A stretch of DNA of 46,225 nt from Bacteroidales bacterium (GCA_017415715.1 JAFQFD010000033.1:1-46225); one strand, 5' to 3'. Counted from the stretch's first letter, positions 35,401 to 44,025 are shown. Notes: generated by a model from the sequence alone, not told the origin. Program-made: numbers and translations.

Positions 35401-35548
35401 TTACCATAGCGCCGATCACAGGCTCGCCTGCGTTATCGACCACCTTGCCGGAGAGCTGCTGCTGTGCATAAGCATGCCCTCCCATACACAGAAGTGCGGG
35501 GATGAGCATCACCTGCAAGGCTTTTCTAAGAATTGATGATAATCTCAT
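32402..35548 (-). CDS. SusC/RagA TonB-dependent outer-membrane transporter (PUL 1)
   Basis: A 1,048-residue transporter: signal peptide (1-28, cleaved after AYA), carboxypeptidase-regulatory-like domain (LSGKVVDNAGEPVIGAMVIV), TonB box region (LLDEVVVVGYG), plug (LQALQGQVPGVIITRG, SMSLRGASS, SMSFLKDGAAAIYGSRAAGG) and a beta-barrel ending in RSFTFGVNLTF with terminal Phe. There is no secretin/TonB N-terminal (STN) domain, which is the part that would contact an anti-sigma factor. It imports oligosaccharides across the outer membrane using TonB energy. It leads the operon that ends with araA; the ECF sigma gene lies 42 bp upstream in the same direction. Confidence 0.96.
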   Translation of the reverse strand: MRLSSILRKALQVMLIPALLCMGGHAYAQQQLSGKVVDNAGEPVIGAMVIVDGTSTGAQTDLDGNFTLRTAPGTAITVTFLGYKDVKTTMRNGITITLEDDTTLLDEVVVVGYGVQKKETLTGAIAVAGEEMLKEKGSLSSPLQALQGQVPGVIITRGSSAPGDESWSMSLRGASSKNNVEPLVIIDGVAYESINEMRLINPSDIKSMSFLKDGAAAIYGSRAAGGVVLITTKAGAKGKAKVEYSGSVSLKTVGLMPELMDIDTWSDAIMTALENDNNTNHTWYNYAKLAQQYKGMYIDLTKTANPYGTTAFTDISDFVFDDKVNWLNGLFDESWSTSHNLSVSGGSDKISYRVSAGYLYDGSPLVYGNNNNQRFNIRVNNNFQITNWLSLESMISYNRQEQVAPTNIGSMLTINMPMPGLPMFSMDGKAYGWGTWASPAALAEFGGDNKLSVSAINISETFKAKITKWLDFNLNLGYNTSTAERNTVSKSIDFYNYAGTKKVLTKPTAADTYYSQTASSTDFYSVSGYLNGHHSFNGNHNLNVTLGGQYEFKDYTYFGVKAEDIQENLEIVNGSGEITLVSPNKYQWAIASLFARANYDYKEKYLVELNARYDGSSKFQPANRWAFFWGGSLAWRIAEEGFLDDAEWLDELKIRASYGEVGNQSGIDNYDGALLYNPSAASGALVGSGLLSQITTNGKLVSLTRQWERVENYNIGLDFGLFGNRLTGTVEGFMKHNDNMLVGISYPSLIGDAAPSTNNGVFRAWGYEGMIQWKDHVGDFSYSLGGTFTFARNKLVDLGGDAAITAGSYVSNREGYPINSLFGLRYGGKIQTEDQLNAYVEKYYPNNTIGMPTELRLGDNMFVDENGDGKLTELDYVYLGSDTPEIQYSFNAGVAWKGIDFSIVFQGAANRTVFNGVNNWTVPMRALYTNTISHTVGKTWSAETPDAYYPTYTNKSNINTYNYQASSWSVSDGAYIRLKNISLGYTLPGKLFKEGSGVSGCRFYFTGTDLWEYSKILEGWDPEARSNPSTTSRYPFLRSFTFGVNLTF

Positions 35549-35590
35549 AAGTTAATAGTTTTTATATAATAGTGTTGTTACTATTTCGTT

Positions 35591-36118
35591 TTACAATGCC
35601 TTTCTCAGCGCCGTCCTGACCTTGGTCCTGGTCCTGAACAGATGATTCTCCACCGTCCTTTCGCTCAGGTCCAGACGGCGAGCGATCTCCTTCGCGCTCT
35701 CGCCCTGATGCACCGACATCATATAGACCATCCTTCCCTTGTCTCCCGCTGACTGCAGCGCCTGCTCCTCGATCCTCATCACATCGGCCACCTGCACCTT
35801 GACATCCGCATCCTCTGCCGACACCGGAGAGTACGCAAAGAAATACTCCCGGGCCCTGATGCTGCAGGCATGACGCCTGTACCAGTTCACGACAAGACCA
35901 TGAGCTACCGAATAGATATACCTGCTGATTGTCTGCTCCGAAAGAATACGGCCCGGAGCCAGAAGACACTCGAATGTATCCTGTACGATATCCTCCACAT
36001 CGGCCGAAGGGCCTATACGCCTTGCCACATAACCGCAGACCGCGCCATACATGGTACGGTATGCCTTCGCGACTATCTCGCTCTGACGGGATATCCGGAT
36101 TCTGTGGTCAGTGTCCAA
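35591..36118 (-). CDS. ECF-type RNA polymerase sigma factor
   Basis: A 175-residue cytoplasmic protein with sigma-70 region 2 (ADVEDIVQDTFECLLAPGRIL, about 39-59) and region 4 with its helix-turn-helix (HQGESAKEIARRLDLSERTVENHLFRTRTKV, about 136-166). No in-frame ATG fits the start: the TTG at 36,118 gives a complete region 2, and an in-frame stop lies a few codons further up. No FecR-type anti-sigma gene is adjacent, unlike classical trans-envelope systems. It may control the susC operon just downstream, the divergent GH43 gene, or both; the sequence does not say which. Cotranscription with susC is possible (42-bp gap with no terminator). Confidence 0.88.
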   Translation of the reverse strand: MDTDHRIRISRQSEIVAKAYRTMYGAVCGYVARRIGPSADVEDIVQDTFECLLAPGRILSEQTISRYIYSVAHGLVVNWYRRHACSIRAREYFFAYSPVSAEDADVKVQVADVMRIEEQALQSAGDKGRMVYMMSVHQGESAKEIARRLDLSERTVENHLFRTRTKVRTALRKAL

Positions 36119-36282
36119 TGTGGTGTGGTTATCAGTTTACATCTGCAAAATTACATAAACAAGGTTTATGGGGAGGTTTCGTTTTGTAACAGACTTGGTG
36201 ATATTTTGTCACAAAGGATTTTCGGGTGGGGATAATGTTTATTTTTAAATGTATATTTGCATCAGAAGCATAATTAAACACT
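36119..36282. promoter_or_regulatory. Divergent promoter region between ECF sigma factor and GH43
   Basis: A 164-bp gap between genes pointing apart. Toward GH43, TATATTTG at 36,252-36,259 matches the Bacteroidota -7 element TAnnTTTG, 23 bp before the ATG at 36,283; the matching TTTG at -33 is not convincing. Toward the sigma gene no element was recognised. The middle contains AT-rich DNA with two related bits, GTTTTGTAACA and ATTTTGTCACA (36,181-36,214), which could be a regulator half-site pair. Confidence 0.5.
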
Positions 36283-38118
36283 ATGAGACGTATTTTGGTT
36301 GCCGGTCTGCTGGCCGGTCTTTCGCTTGCTGCTGCAGCCCAGCAGCCATCGCAGAGCTGGAATCCCGACAGGGGGACGCACTATGTCAATCCCGTACTGA
36401 ATGCAGACTATTCCGACCCGGACGTATGCAGGGTCGGAGATGATTATTACATGACATCATCATCTTTCTGCAGTTTCCCTGGTCTTCAGATCCTGCACTC
36501 GACAGATCTGGTGAACTGGGAGATCATCGGAGCGGCACTGACCGACTATCCGGGACCTGACTGGTCGGATGAAAGACAGTGGGAGACCCTCGGACAGAAC
36601 CTGGCGACTCCAGCCGACTGCCCTCCGGGTCCTCAGGCATGGCGCACCATACCGCAGCACGGAAACGGAGTATGGGCTCCGGCAATCCGCTATCACAACG
36701 GAGAGTTCTACATCTACTGCGGAGACCCTGACAGGGGCATCTTCATGGTGAAGACCGCTGACCCTCGCGGCAAGTGGGACGACCCGGTATGGGTGGTGAA
36801 GGCAAAGGGATTCATAGACCCCTGCCCGTTCTGGGACGAAGACGGCAAGGCGTATCTGTCGCACGGATGCGCAGGCAGCCGCGCCGGCCACAAGAGCGTG
36901 CTCTTCGTGGCGCCGATGTCGCCGGACGGCACACGCCTGCTCGGCCAGAGCCGCATAGTGTATGACGGACACGAGACCCAGCCTACAATCGAAGGCACCA
37001 AGTTCTATAAATACAACGGCAATTACTACATATTCTCGCCTGCAGGCGGAGTCCCTACCGGATGGCAGGTGGTGCTCAAGGCATCAAGCCCTTGGGGACC
37101 GTATGAGGAGCGCGTGGTGATGGCCCAGGGCAAGTCCGTGACCAACGGCCCTCACCAGGGAGCATGGGTGGACACCCCTTCCGGAGAACACTGGTTCCTG
37201 CATTTCCAGGACAAGGACGCATACGGACGTGTCGTGCATCTGCAGCCTATGACATGGACTGCTGACGGATGGCCTGTGATCGGAACGGACAAAGACGGCG
37301 ACGGAGTCGGCGAGCCTGTCATGAAGTACAGGAAGCCTGACCTGAAATCAAGCGGAGCATTCCAGCCGGCCGAAAGCGACGACTTTGCATCTGTCGACCT
37401 CGGTCTGCAGTGGCAGTGGCACGGCGTGCCTTCTCCGTATTGGTATTATATGGACGCAGGCGCACGCGAGACTCATACGAACGGGCTGGGAGCACTGAGG
37501 CTCTATTCTGTAGACCAGGCTTCAAGGTGGGACAACCTCAGCGACTCGCCTAACCTGCTCCTGCAGAAGACACCGGCAGACGCATTCACAGTGACCACAA
37601 AACTCCGTTTCATCCCTAACCCGCAGCTGAAGGAGAAGGGAGAGAACTGCGGATTCGTGCTCATGGGACAGGATTATGCGACTGTAAGACTGACAGACAC
37701 AGCAGAAGGAGTCGTGCTGCAGTATATAGAATGCAAAGACGCATTGAAGCACACTGAAGAACAGGTGCTCAAGACCATTCCAATGGAGTCGGCACCGCTT
37801 CCTATGCCATATTCGAACACCTATATGTCCACTACGGTTCCTCCTGTGGCACCTCTGGCATACGCTGCAACAGACGTATTCATCAAGATGGAAGTAAAGC
37901 CTCGCGAAAGGAAGGGCAACGTCCCTGACCTCACGGCAAAGTTCTTCTACAGCCTTGACGGAAAGAAGTGGACAGAGCTCACAGAAAAGCCGTTCGTCGG
38001 CAAGCCGGGCAAGTGGATAGGCGCAAAATTCGGCCTGTACTGCAACCGCCTTGCCTCAAAGAACGACAGCGGATGGGTACAGGCCGACTGGGTCAAAGTT
38101 ACTTCTTCTCGAGAATAG
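36283..38118 (+). CDS. GH43 family enzyme (arabinofuranosidase/xylosidase type)
   Basis: A 611-residue secreted protein (signal peptide 1-19, AAAAQ). The five-bladed propeller shows the GH43 triad: general base Asp45 in YSDPDV, pKa-modulating Asp179 in GFIDPCPFWDEDG, and general acid Glu237 in TIEGTKFYKYNG. The C-terminal half (about 360-608) is a beta-sandwich lectin-like domain ending in GAKFGLYCNR, typical of long GH43 subfamilies. Activity is expected on alpha-L-arabinofuranosyl or beta-xylosyl groups; arabinose fits the rest of the locus. It is the only enzyme gene here on the plus strand and stands alone with its own promoter. Its last 20 bases overlap the convergent DUF5017-like gene. 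Confidence 0.88.
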   Translation: MRRILVAGLLAGLSLAAAAQQPSQSWNPDRGTHYVNPVLNADYSDPDVCRVGDDYYMTSSSFCSFPGLQILHSTDLVNWEIIGAALTDYPGPDWSDERQWETLGQNLATPADCPPGPQAWRTIPQHGNGVWAPAIRYHNGEFYIYCGDPDRGIFMVKTADPRGKWDDPVWVVKAKGFIDPCPFWDEDGKAYLSHGCAGSRAGHKSVLFVAPMSPDGTRLLGQSRIVYDGHETQPTIEGTKFYKYNGNYYIFSPAGGVPTGWQVVLKASSPWGPYEERVVMAQGKSVTNGPHQGAWVDTPSGEHWFLHFQDKDAYGRVVHLQPMTWTADGWPVIGTDKDGDGVGEPVMKYRKPDLKSSGAFQPAESDDFASVDLGLQWQWHGVPSPYWYYMDAGARETHTNGLGALRLYSVDQASRWDNLSDSPNLLLQKTPADAFTVTTKLRFIPNPQLKEKGENCGFVLMGQDYATVRLTDTAEGVVLQYIECKDALKHTEEQVLKTIPMESAPLPMPYSNTYMSTTVPPVAPLAYAATDVFIKMEVKPRERKGNVPDLTAKFFYSLDGKKWTELTEKPFVGKPGKWIGAKFGLYCNRLASKNDSGWVQADWVKVTSSRE

Positions 38119-39061
38119 TGATTGTATACTTATGAATCTGCTCTGAAGCAGAGGCATAGTTTTCATTTCTTCCGACAAACACTACATCGTAGGTTCCCGG
38201 CTGATCCCAGGTATACACATACTCATGGAGGTAGTTCTCAAGATTCTTGATGACTGTGCCTTTGTCATTAGCCACCTTGTTGAGAGGGCGTGGGCTGGTA
38301 AACACCCATGCATCGATAGCGTAAGCAAGAGCATTTGCGCCTACTCCCTGGAAACAGATCTCTCCTGCATTGGTAGCATTGTCGAATCTGATGCTTCCGT
38401 TACCGGCGTTCTTCTTGTATGCATCTACTTCCTCATTCATCATGAGATTCTGGAATCCGAGGTCGCTGAGCTTCATCTTTGAAGGCTCGGTTCCCTGCAT
38501 TTCGATTGAGATCTCACCATTGATCCAGTAGGTTCTCTGGGTCTTGTCAAAGGCCTTTGGACACCAGTGGAATGCAATGCTCAGGTTATCAAGGTATTCG
38601 GTCATATTGAAGTCCTGAGCGGTCCATTTCGTACTTGCACCCTCCTGATAGTCAAGCTTCACCCATCCTGGCATACCGGCTTCCACCATGGACTTGACGG
38701 CAGCCCTGTCTCCGTCTGGATCATCATTTCCGTTTATGCCTGCAAAATCTTTTGAAACATAGATTTCAAGAGCGCCGGCATCGCCATAGCGGGCCTGTAC
38801 GTCGAGATGCAGGTTGGCAGAGATCACGTCCTCTATAGGGACCTCGTACCTGTCCTTGTATATATACTGTGAACCGGTTTCTCCGCTGTAGAAGAGAAGG
38901 TTGTCAACATCTCCTGTAATGTTGAACTTGACAGGATCTCCTGCATAGTAGGTATTCCCCTTGTCTAGCGTGATATTGTAGTCCACCTCATAGATCACAT
39001 CCTGCTGACACGCTGTCAGAAGAAGAGCACCTGTAAACAATAATGATATGTATTTTTTCAT
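38099..39061 (-). CDS. DUF5017-like surface lipoprotein (PUL 2)
   Basis: A 320-residue lipoprotein (lipobox LTAC, Cys18). An Ig-like N-terminal part with NTYYAGDPVKFNITGDVDNL and a YSGETGSQY segment is the usual opening of DUF5017 proteins, followed by a beta-rich carbohydrate-binding-like region and a terminal strand TYDVVFVGRNENYASASEQI. Such proteins occur next to susC/susD and probably serve as the SusE/F-like surface binder of PUL 2. It is the last gene of the PL8-susC-susD operon and starts 30 bases after susD. Its 3' end runs into the end of the GH43 gene on the other strand. Confidence 0.78.
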   Translation of the reverse strand: MKKYISLLFTGALLLTACQQDVIYEVDYNITLDKGNTYYAGDPVKFNITGDVDNLLFYSGETGSQYIYKDRYEVPIEDVISANLHLDVQARYGDAGALEIYVSKDFAGINGNDDPDGDRAAVKSMVEAGMPGWVKLDYQEGASTKWTAQDFNMTEYLDNLSIAFHWCPKAFDKTQRTYWINGEISIEMQGTEPSKMKLSDLGFQNLMMNEEVDAYKKNAGNGSIRFDNATNAGEICFQGVGANALAYAIDAWVFTSPRPLNKVANDKGTVIKNLENYLHEYVYTWDQPGTYDVVFVGRNENYASASEQIHKYTITILEKK

Positions 39062-39091
39062 ACTTTCAAATTTATCTGGTTCAGGAAAATC

Positions 39092-40801
39092 TTACCATAA
39101 TGGATTCTGGACAAGAAGGTCATTCACTCCAAGTTCGATAGACGGGATAGGAAGAACGACATGCATCGGCTTGATGTAACTTCCCATTGATGAGGCCCTC
39201 TGCGCCTTTGCGTTCTTCGTCCATCTTTCGTCTGCAGCCCACTTTGTGTAGTTGTTCATCTCTTCTACGTAGATACCCCATCTGATGAGGTCGTACTTTC
39301 TGAGAGACTCGAAACAAAGCTCGCGTGCCCTCTCATTGCGGATGAGCTCTCGGAATGAGGCCTGATCGTATTCAGCCATGTCCTTCGTCTTGATTCCCGC
39401 TCTGTCACGCACCGCCTTCACGCAATCGTATGCGGTCTGGGTCACACCGTCAATCTCATTGCTTGCCTCAGCATACATGAGAAGTACGTCAGAATAGCGG
39501 AGGAGAGGATAGTTGATGGTAGTGTACAGGTATTTAGCAGACTTATGTCCTTCATACTCTACCTCCCTCCTGTACTTGCCGCAGTTTCTGATTCCAGGAG
39601 CTGCAAGAGGACTCTGGTTTGTCGATACATTGTCATATACATACGGTGTCTTGTCAAGGCTCACGATCGACTTGCCGGAAGAAAGACCCGATCCATAAGG
39701 CGGATGGTTGGCGTTTCCAGCATAGTTGTAAGGAGGAAGATTCCAGTCCTGACGCTTGTCGGTGATTGTTTCGAGTTCGTTTTCGTCCTCGGTCCTGTCG
39801 GTCCTCCAGTACAGGTCCCAAAGTTTGAGTGAACCGTCATACTGACCGTACGAATAGTTGCAGTTCCATGTCTCGAAGCCTGAGCTGCCTGTGCTCTGAA
39901 GTCCGATGACGTCACCAATACGGCCGTTTGTCCAGTTTTCCGCGCTTGAACGGTCTCCGAGGAAGTCAACCTCCCACATGGATTCATGATACTGAGTGTC
40001 ATAGATATCCATAATCATGTTCTTGAATATCTGTGAGTAGTCAGGATTGAGCTGATGCTGAGCCGACTTGATAACGGCGTCAGCGTGATTCTTCGCGTTC
40101 GCCAGCAATGCCGCCTTGTCTCCGCCTTTGACCGACTCTCCGGCCATGAAGAGGTAAACACGCGCAAGGATACCGTGAACGGTTGTCTTGGCAACGCGGG
40201 AAGGGGTTTTTTCCAATGATTCAGGAGCCAGCTCGATGCATGCCTCCATCTCTTCAGCCACCCACGAAAGCACATCGTACTGTGGTGTAACAGCGATCAT
40301 CACCTGATCATGAGTCGTCACTGCTGATTTTCTGAGAGGGACATCTCCCCACGCCTGAGCGAGGATGAAATGGTAGTATGCCCTAAGGAAGCGAGCCTCA
40401 TTGAAATACGCGCCATCCTCATCAAAGTCGGTCTTCACGACGGCCTCCATGAATGCATTTGCATTTCTGATGCCCTGATAAAGTTTTACCCAGATGTCAT
40501 ATATCTGTGACGTTCCCGCAGTGTGCCTGTGGAACTGCAGGAGGTTGCTGCCCATATCTCTGTTGAAGTAGCAGAGATCATCGATGTTAGAATACATCAG
40601 TGAGTAATAGTTTCCGTAAAGAGCCTCGCTGCTCATCACGCCGTAAACTCCGGCAAGTCCGTACTGGACTTCCTTCTCGGTGTTGTAGAAGGTGTCCGAA
40701 CAGATCACCTGCGGTTCCACATCAAGGAACGAGCAGGATGACACAGCCGCACAAAGACCAGCCACAACGAATATCTTGTTTAATATCTTTTTCATGTTCA
40801 T
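39092..40801 (-). CDS. SusD/RagB-family glycan-binding lipoprotein (PUL 2)
   Basis: A 569-residue lipoprotein (lipobox VSSC, Cys23). SusD features are CSFLDVEPQ, FNEARFLRAYYHFILAQAWGDVPL (about 133-156), the C-terminal YPLLRYSDVLLMYAEASNEIDG, VRDRAGI and FRELIRNERARELCFESLRKYDLIRWG. It belongs to a different branch from the PUL 1 SusD: the N-terminal DTFYNTEKEVQYGLAGVYG block is unlike that protein, so the two lids bind different glycans. It starts four bases after the susC stop of the same operon. Confidence 0.95.
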   Translation of the reverse strand: MNMKKILNKIFVVAGLCAAVSSCSFLDVEPQVICSDTFYNTEKEVQYGLAGVYGVMSSEALYGNYYSLMYSNIDDLCYFNRDMGSNLLQFHRHTAGTSQIYDIWVKLYQGIRNANAFMEAVVKTDFDEDGAYFNEARFLRAYYHFILAQAWGDVPLRKSAVTTHDQVMIAVTPQYDVLSWVAEEMEACIELAPESLEKTPSRVAKTTVHGILARVYLFMAGESVKGGDKAALLANAKNHADAVIKSAQHQLNPDYSQIFKNMIMDIYDTQYHESMWEVDFLGDRSSAENWTNGRIGDVIGLQSTGSSGFETWNCNYSYGQYDGSLKLWDLYWRTDRTEDENELETITDKRQDWNLPPYNYAGNANHPPYGSGLSSGKSIVSLDKTPYVYDNVSTNQSPLAAPGIRNCGKYRREVEYEGHKSAKYLYTTINYPLLRYSDVLLMYAEASNEIDGVTQTAYDCVKAVRDRAGIKTKDMAEYDQASFRELIRNERARELCFESLRKYDLIRWGIYVEEMNNYTKWAADERWTKNAKAQRASSMGSYIKPMHVVLPIPSIELGVNDLLVQNPLW

Positions 40802-40805
40802 GTGT

Positions 40806-43800
40806 TTAGAATGTGAGTGACAATCCTGCTGTCACACCCAGTGCGCGTGGATATGCAGACCAGTCGAATCCAGGAGTAAGGACTGAGTTTCTTGTTGAGA
40901 CTTCAGGGTCCGGTCCAGAGTAGTTGGTCAGGGTCCAGAGGTTTTCTCCTGAAATGTAGAATCTCATAGTGTCGAAGTTCATCTTCCTGAGGACCTTGCG
41001 CGGCAAGGTGTAGCCGAGGGTCACATTCCTGAGTCTGAGGAATGAGGCATCTTCGACAACTCTTGATGAATACACGAACATGCTGGCGATGTCGGCTCCC
41101 ACGCGTGGAATGTCACTGTCAGGGTTGTCGACTGTCCAACGGTTCTTGTAGCTCTTCAACTGGTTGGTATTCGTGATCGATCCGTTCTCGAAATAAAGTC
41201 TGTTGGCGTTGATGACATCATTGCCGTAGCTCCATGAGAAGAAGATGTTCAGGTCGAAGCCGTAGAAGTTGAACGTATTGCCGAATCCTCCGGTGTGAAG
41301 CGGCTGACCGCATCCGATGACGGTCCTGTCATTGTCGTCGATCAGTCCGTCATGGTTGATGTCCCTGTACTTCGGGTCACCAGGCTGGACCTTCTCCTGT
41401 CCGACGCTTGTCATGTAAGGGATTCCGTCCTTGAGGCTGCCGCCGTTGAATTCGTCAAGCTTGTATGTACCCTCATAGATGAAACCGTACATCATGCCGG
41501 AAGGCTTGCCGACCTGAGTGATGTATGGATACTGGGCATTGAATCTCTGATCCCATGAAACGGAACGGAGAAGCGAATACTGGTCATTGGTCAGAGCGGT
41601 CACCTTGTTGCGGTTGATCGCGATGTTGAAGTTCATGTTCCAGCTGAAGTTCTTCTTCTGGACAGGAACCAGGTCGAGAGTCACCTCGTAGCCCTTGTTC
41701 TGCATAGAACCGACGTTCAGCATGGCAGAAGTGTATCCGGAAGATGCAGGGATCGTAGCCTGAAGAAGGAGGTCGCGGGTATTCTTGAGATACCAGTCGA
41801 ACGTGAGCTTTATCCTGCTGTCGAAGGCAGAGAAATCAAAGCCGACGTTATACTGCTCTGTAGTCTCCCACTTAAGTTTCTCGTTAGACATGTTGGATGG
41901 GTAATATCCCGAAACTATGTTTCCATCGAAAACGTAGTCGTATGAGTCCGGATTGCCTGGGAGAGTTGCGATCTGCGAATAGAAGTCGTACGGAGTCGTG
42001 GTCCTGTTGTTACCGGTAAGACCCCATGAAGCACGGAACTTTGCGTTGGAAAGCCATGTCTTGTCCTTGAGCCAGTCCTCTCGGTTGATATTCCATGAGA
42101 AACCTGCTGACGGGAAGTATCCCCACCTGTTGGTTGATGGGAATTTGGACGAGCCGTCCGCACGGAATGATCCGGTGAAGTAGTACTTGTACTTGTAGTT
42201 GTAGTTCACTCTGAAGAATCCGGACATCATTGTCCAGTCATACTGCCAAGGCGTCACAGTCTGATAGCTTCCTGTGTGAAGTCCGTTCAGTCCGAGGGAC
42301 TCGGTTGTCATCTGGGTCGCGTACGTTCCCTTGTAGTCGAACTTTTCACCAGAAAGGGTGAATCCGGCAAGGAACGTGAAGTTATGCTTGCGGTTGAATC
42401 TCTTTGTATAGGTCAGGGTGTTGTCATTGACCCAGCTCATCTTGTCGTTCCAGTAGATTCCTCCGTTGATTCCCTTTCCGGATGGCGAGCCCTCGTAGCC
42501 CGTATAAGTCTGGGTTCCGTTGAACTCCTCTCTTCTGCGCTTGTTGATCGTATAGCCACCAGTAATCTTGAGCTTGAGGTCATCGAGAATGTCCCATGTG
42601 ATTCCGCCGCTTGCGTTCAGGTAATCGACAATTGTCTTTCTGTATTCGTTACGTACGGTCATCGCAGGGTTGAAGCGGTAGTCGTTCGAGCTTGCCACAT
42701 CGGCGTCGATCATCTCATCAACCATGTCGCCTTCCTCGCCCCACTGGGCCTTCGGCTTCACCGGGCGGTATCCCCAGACCGAATAGATGAGCCATCCTGT
42801 CGCAGAAGATGACTGCTGAGCATTAGTAGGAGTCACTCCACTGGTGATCTGTCTCGAATAGTTGGCCATGAAGTCAAAGGTCACCTTCTTGCCGAGCTTC
42901 TGCTGGAAGTTGACCTTGCCCTGGTATCTCTTGAAGTTCGACTTCACGATGATACCGTTCTGGTCAACGACAGACATGCTGACATTGTACCTGTTGCCTG
43001 CCTCCTTGCTTCCTCCTGAGATCGAGAGATTGTAATTCTGCGAGAATGACGTGCGGTAGATGTTGTCCTGCCAGTCATTCCATCTGCTCTCGTCAAGATA
43101 GTCCTCAAGGCTGTACGTTTCGATTCCGGCACTGAGGTCATGCTCCGAAGGCTTGAGATATGAATTGGTGTTGCCGCTTCGGGCGAAGATCTCGTTCTGC
43201 AGCTCAACGAACTCATAACCGTTCATGAGGTCGGCCTTGTTTGCAATGTGGCTGACGGTCCACGATGACGAGAAGTTGATCTTCGGCTTTCCTTCGACTC
43301 CCTGTTTTGTGGTGATGACGATGACACCGTTCGCTCCACGGGCTCCATATATGGCTGTCGCAGAGGCGTCCTTGAGGATATCGATCGACTCGATGTCAGC
43401 CGAGTTCATCGCAGTGGCCAGCGAGCTTTCTGTAGGGAAACCGTCAATGATGTAGAGAGGAGCACTGCTCTGGGTGAGAGAGTTGTTTCCTCGTATGGTG
43501 ATGTTCGCTTCTGAGCCGAGGGCTCCGTCTGACGTGGTAACCACCACACCGGCCACCTTACCGGTAAGCGCCTGGTCGAAGTTCGTTACAGACGCCTTCA
43601 TGATGTCACCCATGTCAACCTTGCTGACTGATCCTGTAAGGTCTCGTCTGGTCACGGAACCATATCCCACACTCACAACCTCGGCAGCGTCGATAGACAG
43701 CTGTTCCTCGGCAAGTGTGACATTAATGGTTTTCCTGAGGCCGACCATTTCCTTCACTTCCGCGAATCCAAGGCAAGAGAATACGACAGTTGCCTTTGCG

Positions 43801-44003
43801 GATGATACGTTCAAGGTGTAATTACCATCGATGTCAGTCATTGTTCCATTGGCTGTGTTCCCGTCTTCATAAACAGTCACAGCAATCAACGGCTCACCTG
43901 TAGCATCGATAACACGACCGGTCACGGTGACGCCCTGTGCAAATAGGTCTGTTGCACAGAACAGCATCACGAAGGTCGTAATCAAGCTGAGCAGTTTTTG
44001 CAT
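40806..44003 (-). CDS. SusC/RagA TonB-dependent outer-membrane transporter (PUL 2)
   Basis: A 1,065-residue transporter: signal peptide (1-22, cleaved after LFA), carboxypeptidase-regulatory-like domain (VTGRVIDATGEPLIAVTVYE), plug with LTGKVAGVVVTTSDG, ANITIRGNNSLT, APLYIIDGFP and SIDILKDASATAIYGARGAN, then a barrel ending in VTAGLSLTF. As in the first SusC, an STN domain is missing. It lies 22 bases after the PL8 stop in the same direction. The partner lyase suggests that it imports uronic-acid-containing oligosaccharides; this is inferred from context. Confidence 0.96.
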   Translation of the reverse strand: MQKLLSLITTFVMLFCATDLFAQGVTVTGRVIDATGEPLIAVTVYEDGNTANGTMTDIDGNYTLNVSSAKATVVFSCLGFAEVKEMVGLRKTINVTLAEEQLSIDAAEVVSVGYGSVTRRDLTGSVSKVDMGDIMKASVTNFDQALTGKVAGVVVTTSDGALGSEANITIRGNNSLTQSSAPLYIIDGFPTESSLATAMNSADIESIDILKDASATAIYGARGANGVIVITTKQGVEGKPKINFSSSWTVSHIANKADLMNGYEFVELQNEIFARSGNTNSYLKPSEHDLSAGIETYSLEDYLDESRWNDWQDNIYRTSFSQNYNLSISGGSKEAGNRYNVSMSVVDQNGIIVKSNFKRYQGKVNFQQKLGKKVTFDFMANYSRQITSGVTPTNAQQSSSATGWLIYSVWGYRPVKPKAQWGEEGDMVDEMIDADVASSNDYRFNPAMTVRNEYRKTIVDYLNASGGITWDILDDLKLKITGGYTINKRRREEFNGTQTYTGYEGSPSGKGINGGIYWNDKMSWVNDNTLTYTKRFNRKHNFTFLAGFTLSGEKFDYKGTYATQMTTESLGLNGLHTGSYQTVTPWQYDWTMMSGFFRVNYNYKYKYYFTGSFRADGSSKFPSTNRWGYFPSAGFSWNINREDWLKDKTWLSNAKFRASWGLTGNNRTTTPYDFYSQIATLPGNPDSYDYVFDGNIVSGYYPSNMSNEKLKWETTEQYNVGFDFSAFDSRIKLTFDWYLKNTRDLLLQATIPASSGYTSAMLNVGSMQNKGYEVTLDLVPVQKKNFSWNMNFNIAINRNKVTALTNDQYSLLRSVSWDQRFNAQYPYITQVGKPSGMMYGFIYEGTYKLDEFNGGSLKDGIPYMTSVGQEKVQPGDPKYRDINHDGLIDDNDRTVIGCGQPLHTGGFGNTFNFYGFDLNIFFSWSYGNDVINANRLYFENGSITNTNQLKSYKNRWTVDNPDSDIPRVGADIASMFVYSSRVVEDASFLRLRNVTLGYTLPRKVLRKMNFDTMRFYISGENLWTLTNYSGPDPEVSTRNSVLTPGFDWSAYPRALGVTAGLSLTF

Positions 44004-44025
44004 AAAAAGATTAATTAATGGTTAT

